DNA from: Lingula anatina
Taxonomy: Eukaryota > Brachiopoda > Lingulata > Lingulida > Lingulidae
Reading direction: 5' to 3'
Length of the DNA: 33,705 nt
Assembly: GCF_001039355.2 (NCBI RefSeq)
Contig: NW_019775637.1
Location: forward strand, 21,281-54,985
Shown: one piece after another, positions 27,185 through 33,705 of the stretch
How the letters are laid out: every line of letters starts with the position of its first letter
Numbering within the stretch: the stretch's first letter is position 1
Made by a program: the position numbers and the translations under genes
Notes under the pieces: model-generated
Told to the model about the DNA's origin: nothing
Seen by the model: the letters and a program-made list of their open reading frames with translations, nothing else
Database searches by the model: none

Positions 27185-30100
27185 ATGGGCGACAGACTAC
27201 ATAATATTGTGAGAGCACTATGGGTTTACCTGGTTTGCTGCCACCAAGGTAAGATTTACGTGGAATCTATGAGTAAGATAAGTTAGCTGCACTAAAAGCA
27301 CCACTGGAAGTAAACAGGGGCTACTTATGCCAAATATTCAAATATTCCAATGTGTTGTGGTTTACACAGAACGCTCTTATGTAAGTCCTGTTCACATCTG
27401 GATGCAACCCATCCATAAACAGTGCGATGGTCACTGGTCGCAAGACTATAGCGAGTGTCATACACTTATAAAACTAGACTTCTGACGCAGAATGCCGGAG
27501 ACATATAGATTTAGCTGCGAAGACTATATATCGAGATCATTTGGAGACCTTTTTCCTCCTAATCAATTGACGACCACTTTCCAGTGAGAGGGGGATTCTC
27601 CACGATGTACGCTGGACTTTCTCTCAGGTGTAACAAATCGTGTGGTAGGAATGGTTTTCCTAGGAATGGAAGTCCGGTCACCCATATGATCAGTACAGTA
27701 TAGGTTAGAGTTAGTCGGAGTAATAGAGTAGGTATATGGGACGGGTGTCACCTGTACAATATAATGGCGAACGGACTGCGATTCCTAGCGAACAACCATT
27801 CCTGCCACAACGGTTGCATCCGAGATCGCGTTTGCTATTTTTTCTTAATATCGGGGGTAGATCGTGTTGATTTGTTGATTTTTAAAAATATGATATAAAT
27901 TCTCTTTCAGTTCTTACGTTTGACGTGACAAAATCTGGACAGACGTATATCAGAGTTGGTTCACAAATAACAATGACATGTCAGTGGACAACACCAGCTG
28001 GAGAGGATCTTCTGAGAGTAAACTGGAGACAAGGTTCTACAATAATAGTAACATCCATCACACCTAACTTTACACCAGAGAATGGTGCAGCAAGTATAAA
28101 GGATCGTGCAACACTGGGCACTCTAACCACTTCAAGTACCAGTACATCAATAACATTAACAGGATTACAGTGTCCAGGTGATATAGCAGAGTATTCATGT
28201 GATGTGCAGACTACTGCAGTAGATGACAGTAGAGGAACCGCAAGTTTCAACGTCAATCTCTTTGGTAAGTCGCGTATATATTAATCAAGATGTTTTCATG
28301 TAGTTCTTCAGCATAAAATAATGTGCAACACACATAAATGAAAAGCTGTTTAATTCCATTTATATTAGGATAAAATTATATTATATTTTGAAAATGAGTT
28401 ATCAATTTGCAATGAATGAAGTTACTGTAGGTTGAATGTTTGATGCCTTTTTATAAACTGAATAAATAATTGAACACGTCTTGTGTAAGTAATCATTTTG
28501 ATTCTTTCCTAATTCTCAAATTCACAAGTTTCTGTGAGACGATTATTCCTTTTCTAGATTTCCTGGGGAACAATATCACAATCACATCCTCACCAAGTCA
28601 GCTGAAAGCAGGACAGCATGCCTCTCTGACTTGTACAACCAGTAATATTGGGCGACCACCAGGCATCATGAAGTGGTACAAAGGCTCTCAAGAAATCACC
28701 ACTGGATTTACTCAACAGACAAGTATAAATAGTGATAATTGCACCTATAATGGAGTTAGTAGTCTGAGTATTACACTGACATCCCAGGATAATGGAGTTA
28801 TTTATTCATGTGTTGTTGAACCAAACTCTACAGTGATTGGAGACTCCACAAAGCAAGGAAGGTATACACTGGATGTACAATGTAAGGATTCTATCACGTC
28901 TTTAAATTTGTGTTTAAACTGCTATTTTATATTTGTACACATTTTGATTGTCATTTTATCTGTGTTACCCACAATAGAATTGCATTAAACATTGCTTTTT
29001 CATCTTTCGTTTGATTTATTATTATTTATTACATCTTTGCTAGAATTTCGTTTTGTGAAAAAGTGTATCTTATATTATGTGAACATGTAATTCCTTTCTG
29101 TCCCCATTTTAGAATTTTATTTATCAATATATTGCATATTTCAGACCCAGTGCGACAGGGGCCAAGGGTGACATCATCCACTGGTACATTTACAGTTGAG
29201 CAGGGAACAACTTTTACTCTCAACTGTCAGGCAAGCGGCAATCCAAGTCCAAACTATGTGTGGACCAGTCCAGATAATACCAACACCACTGGCTCTCAGC
29301 TTGTGCTGACACTGTCCAATACTGGACCTTATTTGTATACTTGCTTTGCCACCAACAGTTTGACGACAACACCATTGCCAACACGTGTCACAGTGACAGT
29401 ACAAGGTAGGCGCTATATATCAAAATTCAAATCATGGAAAAGTAGGTCACCCTTTATGAAATATCTCCAGGTTTTTTTTTTTTTTTTTGGTATTTGTGTT
29501 TAAGAAGGGTTTCGTTGATAAACAGAGTTTCAAGGGACCCCTAGTGCTGCTATCTCCATCTGTTGCGTTGAGAAATAAAACTCAAAGCAGAGCATAGCAG
29601 AACAAAGATAAGCATTATTACCAGACATCCAGGCAATGTCTTCCCAGTCACCAAGGTGCTCATACCTTTATCACACCGTCAAATGTTTCACAACTAAAAA
29701 ACATTTCCACGAGTGAAATCCACGGTCCCCATGTAAGCCTAGAGATTTAGAATTCAGATTATGGCTTGAGCATGGTAACAATTGTCTAAATCGTTTCGGA
29801 CAGGACATACCTTTTTATTAAGGGAAAAGTGCTGAAATTTCCTCTCCTTTTTAAAGTGCAAATGTGATGATTTAATGACTAACATGACTTAGTAAAAATG
29901 GAAGCCGTTTGTTTTATGAAACTTTCAACCAATTGATCCAATTTCTTATTGTCCTATGCTTGATAGAGAAAACTACCACATCAACAACAACATCCACGAC
30001 AACATCAACGACACCAGTAGCAGTAGCATCATCAACAGACACACTTACATGTACAGGAGGCAAGGGTCTACATAGCACAGGTAATGGGTTGGGCTTAATG

Positions 30101-31244
30101 GAGATATGTGTTTAATTTTTGACTCAAAAAACAATGGATCAAATATTTTAAAACGTATTTGGAGCACTTAGGTGCAAAATGTTCCTTACGTTGTGTTGTT
30201 CAATTTGATGATGTTTTTATTTTACAATTTTGCATCTCTTAGGCGTGTTGGTTGGCGCAGTTGTGGCAGCAGTGGTGATAACATTTGGGGTCGCGGTTGC
30301 TTTATTTGTCCTGTATCATGTGAGTAAAATATATACAGTTATATTTTCATTCCACTTTAGTCCTAAGACAAGAAAATACACGAGTTATCTCATGGTGGTG
30401 CAAAAGTTATTAAGATTTATTGACACGAGCTTTTGAAATATATTCAAGAGAAGATTCATAACTGAAGCCAGAGTTTTTCAGACTTGTGTGAACATTTTGT
30501 TATGCAATTAATGGATGTATCGTTGACATTTTTCGTTTGTAGAGGAGCATGGTGCATAGATTTCGGAAGAATGGACAATCTGCTGACACTGTTGAAGTGG
30601 ATGTTACGGAAGGCAACAATGAATACGCCGTGCTAGAAAGAAAACCAGATGTAAATGAGGTTAAGTACACAGAATCCACATGTTTACTTTGTATTACACA
30701 GCCCCCCCCCCAAAAAAAAATCCATTCATCTGGTGTTTTGCTCACTGTCCTATTCAGGCCTACCCAACTACCAGACGCGGCACCTACGGATCCTGAATAA
30801 ACCGGTATATCAGACCACACTACCCGTTTTCAAGGTGTGTGTCAGATCGCATAACGGAGTATCATACCCCATCACAAATTTTGTAGGCCTTCCTGTCATC
30901 CGGGTATCGCTTAGGATCATCGCTATCACATCGAGCGCCAGGCAAAATGGGTGAAGTGGGTGATACTCCGTAATGCGATCTGACACACACCTTGAAAACG
31001 GGTAGTGTGGTCTGATATACTGGTTTATTTAGGCCTGCTATTGTTGGACTCCTGACTTTTATTGGATGGAGAAATACAGGTGATATATTTGGGTCTTTTA
31101 TTATTTGACAGTAAGCTGCCATGAAACACCTTGCGTCTTGCAAAAATATTTCATTCTTTATCCACACGTTTATTTCAGCCGGATCACACTTACGCAGCAC
31201 TTCAAGGAAAGATGACGTCATTCAATACGCCACCAAGAAAATAA
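27185..31244 (+). CDS. Gene 5: intact three-Ig transmembrane receptor with two YxxL motifs (subtype B)
   Basis: Predicted 458-residue receptor, the cleanest member. Exons: 27185-27248 (signal peptide, ALWVYLVCC), 27911-28264 (Ig1), 28558-28881 (Ig2), 29145-29405 (Ig3), 29967-30080 (Thr/Ser stalk with DTLTCTGG), 30243-30319 (TM, GVLVGAVVAAVVITFG), 30543-30659 and 31179-31244 (tail). Ig signatures: MTCQW/VNWRQG/EYSCDV; LTCTTS/MKWYKG/YSCVVE; LNCQAS/YVWTSP/YTCFAT. The tail is EYAVLERKPDVNE + PDHTYAALQGKMTSFN and ends at TAA, giving the 12-residue YxxL spacing. Its intron 1 is closely related to that of gene 2, and both share the stalk Cys. The promoter block is directly upstream and uninterrupted. 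A 283-bp foldback element sits in the last intron, and C10-A9 at 30702-30720. The ligand is not deducible. Confidence 0.92.
30755..31037. mobile_element. 283-bp foldback MITE in the last intron of gene 5
   Basis: Long inverted arms (left up to about 30871, right from about 30960) begin CAGGCCT and end AGGCCTG; both carry ATATCAGACCACACTACCCG or its complement, CCTTGAAAACGG and the CTGACACACACC stretch. The left arm has about 30 extra bases after CAGGCCTA. The target duplication is CTATT (30750-30754 and 31038-31042). The empty site is in intron 7 of gene 1 (GTCCTATTGTTGGACTCC, about 4431-4448). There is no coding capacity and the superfamily is not identified. Confidence 0.85.
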
Positions 31245-32260
31245 CTAGGAGAAGTTCCCAGGACAGTAAACGAACGCAACATCTACATCATCTTCACTGG
31301 ACCATGGAACGTCGATTCCTCGGTTGGACAACGAACAGAATTAGAAAGAAAACTAATGTGTCAGATTTCAAAACGCCGATGTTCACAGCTGACATTAAAA
31401 GGGTTCCGATCTGTCCAAACCACCAAGCTAACAATTCAACTAAAATACAGGGTATTTTGATAGTGATTTTGTCGAAAACTAGAACTGCTAATATGAGCTC
31501 AAACGCTAACAATAGTCTTGGTTCGAACAATGCCCAAAAGTATTTTGGGGGATGCCTGTTCTTAATTTGTGTGAGAAAGAAATTATATTTACGGTAAAAT
31601 AGCTGTAGGTATTATCATTCACATTTTAAGTTTATTGACACTCCCTTTCGCTTTCATATTATTTATTTCGAGGGTTATATTAATCGAATACAGTGTCGAA
31701 TGTACTACGGAGAAAAGAACATAGTGAAAGATACACGGCCTCCGTAGCCTCTATGATTTTTTCAAGCTTAAACCTTTGACAAAATTTAAAAATCGTAAAC
31801 TCGTAGGCCGTATTATTATGATAGAGGACATTGCACAGTTCCCGTGAGGGCATTGTTCAGTGGCCTTGCGGTATTTGTACATGTTCGGTGGACTTGCCGT
31901 TGAACTTAATGTAGATCTCTTTCCTTTAAAATTTAGTATTATTCACAGTTTTCTTATTCTGACTACATGGAGGAAAAAATCGTAGGGGGCTGTACCAACA
32001 ACGTATCGATCGCACGGGAGGCTTACGGCACCTGTATTGAGACTAAAAGGGTTCTGTAGGATTACTTTTCAACAGAAAAACTGATTTTTTTTCTACATGA
32101 CCTACATGGCAAATGTAATCTAGGTTTTTCCTGCTGTATACAGGTAGAATCTCAGTTGAATTAATGATCCAGAAATAAAACCTAGTATGAATCTTTTCTA
32201 TCTGTCAGATCTGTGTTTACTCGACCTTAAATTATGTCCTTGACTTTGGTAAGGGAATTT
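31245..32260. other. 3' flank of gene 5, no gene seen
   Basis: Matches the downstream flank of gene 1 (4611-5830) nearly end to end without the 215-bp MITE. It shares AGGGGGC(A/T)GTACCAACAACG and CATGGAGGAAA. It probably includes the 3' UTR near its start. No supported coding region on either strand. Confidence 0.5.
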
Positions 32261-33270
32261 CCTCGATATCTTGACAATGTAGTCCTGCTTTTCCTAATAA
32301 ATGTTTTTTTTTTATCTTTTGGGCAAAAAGCTGAAGGACTTTATTTACTTGGCAATTAATATGTATTTCTTTGGACATGTCCTGTGCTTTTAAAATTGAG
32401 TAGTGATAAAACGATAATGAAGAATGACCACATCAAGTTCGAGAAATGCAAATATCTACGGTTCCCAACCAAGTAACAACATGTATCTGTAAAGTTTTTT
32501 TCGTGCTGTTGGTGGACAGAGCAACTCGTTTAAAAGATAAGTTCACTTAAATTTGTGCAATTTCGACATTCAAGCGATATATTACACTTTCACGTGGCCC
32601 GTTTTTCTGGTAGTAACTAAGTTAAGATTTAGCACAAAAGTAAGACTTGGTTGTGAATTACGACCTAGTGCCAGCAATTGGTTTTAATTTTGGTATAGGA
32701 GATACGTGTCCCAAATTACGTTACATTTAACATTGCTTATTCTTCTATTATGTATGTTCTCTTTAAAGATTTTTTAGCCAAAATTGCACATTAATGAAAA
32801 AAAGATAAAAACCATGAAAGGAAACGCACATCTCGTCAAATGACTTCATAGTATGGCTGAGGGAATTTCTTGTGATGATATCAAACTTTGTTTTAGGCTC
32901 TCTCAGATGCTTTCTAGTACTGCAAATTAAAAACCGGACTGGTGTAAATATCCAAGGGGATACAAACCGACGTTTTAAAATAGGTCACTTTGTGATAAAG
33001 CAAAAATTCACAAACAAAGACATAACCCTGTAAAAAAATATCCACTCCAGCTGATTTTCGGGCTTGAGGTGTATTGTGAGTCTGAGAATAACACAGTCCT
33101 AAACTACCTTCACCAAAAGTCACAAAGATAAGCTCAGTGTGACAGTTGACCTAATGTCAAACCTAATCAATGTTTTCTAAACAGTCACGCTGTCGTTAGG
33201 TGAGTGATAAAACACGGAATTAGTACAGTTTGAGGACAAAGTGAAGCTCAGTTGACACGAAGCGTTCAAA
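32261..33270 (+). promoter_or_regulatory. Upstream block of gene 6
   Basis: Near-identical to 13103-14064 before the kinase gene, over about 1 kb including TTGGTATAGGAGATACGTG and ATATCCAAGGGGATACAAAC, and ending with the same AAGCGTTCAAA before the ATG. This indicates a recent duplication of that segment. Its likely role as promoter and 5' UTR is inferred from position only. Confidence 0.5.
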
Positions 33271-33334
33271 ATGGGCGACAAACTATATAATATTGTGAGA
33301 GTACTGTTGGCATACCTGGTTTGCTGCCACCAAG
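33271..33334 (+). CDS. Gene 6: signal-peptide exon (3' partial gene)
   Basis: A 64-base first exon ending in CAAG/GTAAGA, with the same phase-1 donor as the other genes. It encodes MGDKLYNIVRVLLAYLVCC and differs from the kinase gene exon 1 by a single base (ATTGTG against ATTGCG). The first 40 bases of the intron also match gene 3, after which foreign G-rich DNA begins. The rest of the gene is outside the window. Confidence 0.75.
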
Positions 33335-33377
33335 GTAAGATTTACGTGGAATTTATGGGTTAGATACAGTATCTGTA

Positions 33378-33705
33378 AACAGGGCAGTAGCCTGAGCAAA
33401 ATGCCAGGGGGGGCAGTAAGCGGACAGGAGGGGGCGAACCCCCTGAGGGGGGAGGGTGTGGGAGGGGGTTTCCACGGTGTGGAAAATTTTTAAAAACTGT
33501 ATGTATAATACTGCATTCTGGTGCATTTTAACTGTTATTTATTGCTCAATCAGAAGTCAGAAATTGTGGGTTCATTTTGCCATAAGTACAGTCATTTTTT
33601 CAACGCAACACGCCAAATTGGACTTTTTGGCATGAACTGAGTTGGCTAAAAACAGTACACCTTTGTAAACAGATTGTTGAATGATTGTCTAGTGGCCATG
33701 AGTGC
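33378..33705. repeat. G-rich inserted sequence in intron 1 of gene 6
   Basis: After AGATACAGTATCTG the match to gene 3 stops. The next hundred bases are G-rich with repeated runs (AGGGGGGGCAG, GGAGGGGGCG, GAGGGGGGAGGG, GGAGGGGG), followed by AT-rich DNA. It looks like the edge of an interspersed repeat whose other end lies outside the window. No open frame. Confidence 0.5.

Noticed and set aside
30862-31221. Minus-strand frame across the foldback element
   Set aside because: Runs through an inverted-repeat arm and the antisense of exon 8; no independent support.

Overview
This window is eukaryotic genomic DNA. Genes are split into short exons with GT-AG introns, introns and flanks are AT-rich, and transposon-derived insertions are common. 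It holds a tandem, all-plus-strand array of one receptor family. Four members have three immunoglobulin (Ig) exons, a Thr/Ser-rich stalk, a single transmembrane (TM) segment and a short tail with two YxxL tyrosine motifs. One member carries the same stalk, TM and tail exons joined to a complete tyrosine kinase domain. A sixth member begins at the right edge. The clustered Ig receptors, a divergent receptor tyrosine kinase (RTK) and palindromic GC-rich repeats suggest an invertebrate deuterostome, most likely a lancelet (Branchiostoma). That assignment is inference and is not proven by the sequence.

Layout: gene 1 (exons 2-8, 1615-4610; exon 1 not found); a 215-bp MITE (5333-5547); the upstream block of gene 2, cut from its start codon by a 2,250-bp terminal-inverted-repeat element (6293-8542); gene 2 (8567-12335, intact); a palindromic element (12950-13102); gene 3 (14065-19487), the kinase receptor, whose three Ig exons are replaced by about 475 bp of low-complexity DNA; gene 4 (20614-24291), whose tail stops before the second tyrosine motif; a second copy of the palindromic element (24878-25496); gene 5 (27185-31244, intact, with a 283-bp foldback element in its last intron); and exon 1 of gene 6 (33271-33334).

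The exon plan is nearly invariant: 64 (signal), 354 (Ig1), 324 (Ig2), 261 (Ig3), 102-126 (stalk), 77 (TM), 117 (tail 1), then tail 2. All introns from exon 1 to exon 6 are phase 1, so ectodomain exons can be lost without a frameshift. Genes 1 and 4 form one subtype (A), genes 2 and 5 another (B), and genes 3 and 6 share nearly identical upstream DNA (K). The array therefore reads A-B-K / A-B-(K?), a duplicated three-gene block with a period of about 19 kb.

A working model, which is inference, is a family of cell-surface immune-type or recognition receptors. Ig1 varies mainly in three loops at CDR-like positions while Ig2 and Ig3 stay almost constant. Kinase-bearing and kinase-less siblings share one YxxL-x12-YxxL tail, so the kinase member, its sequenced siblings and SH2 proteins could act in one pathway. 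The kinase itself has unusual residues: HRDLATRT lacks the usual catalytic-loop Asn, and the P-loop reads GEGRFWEV.
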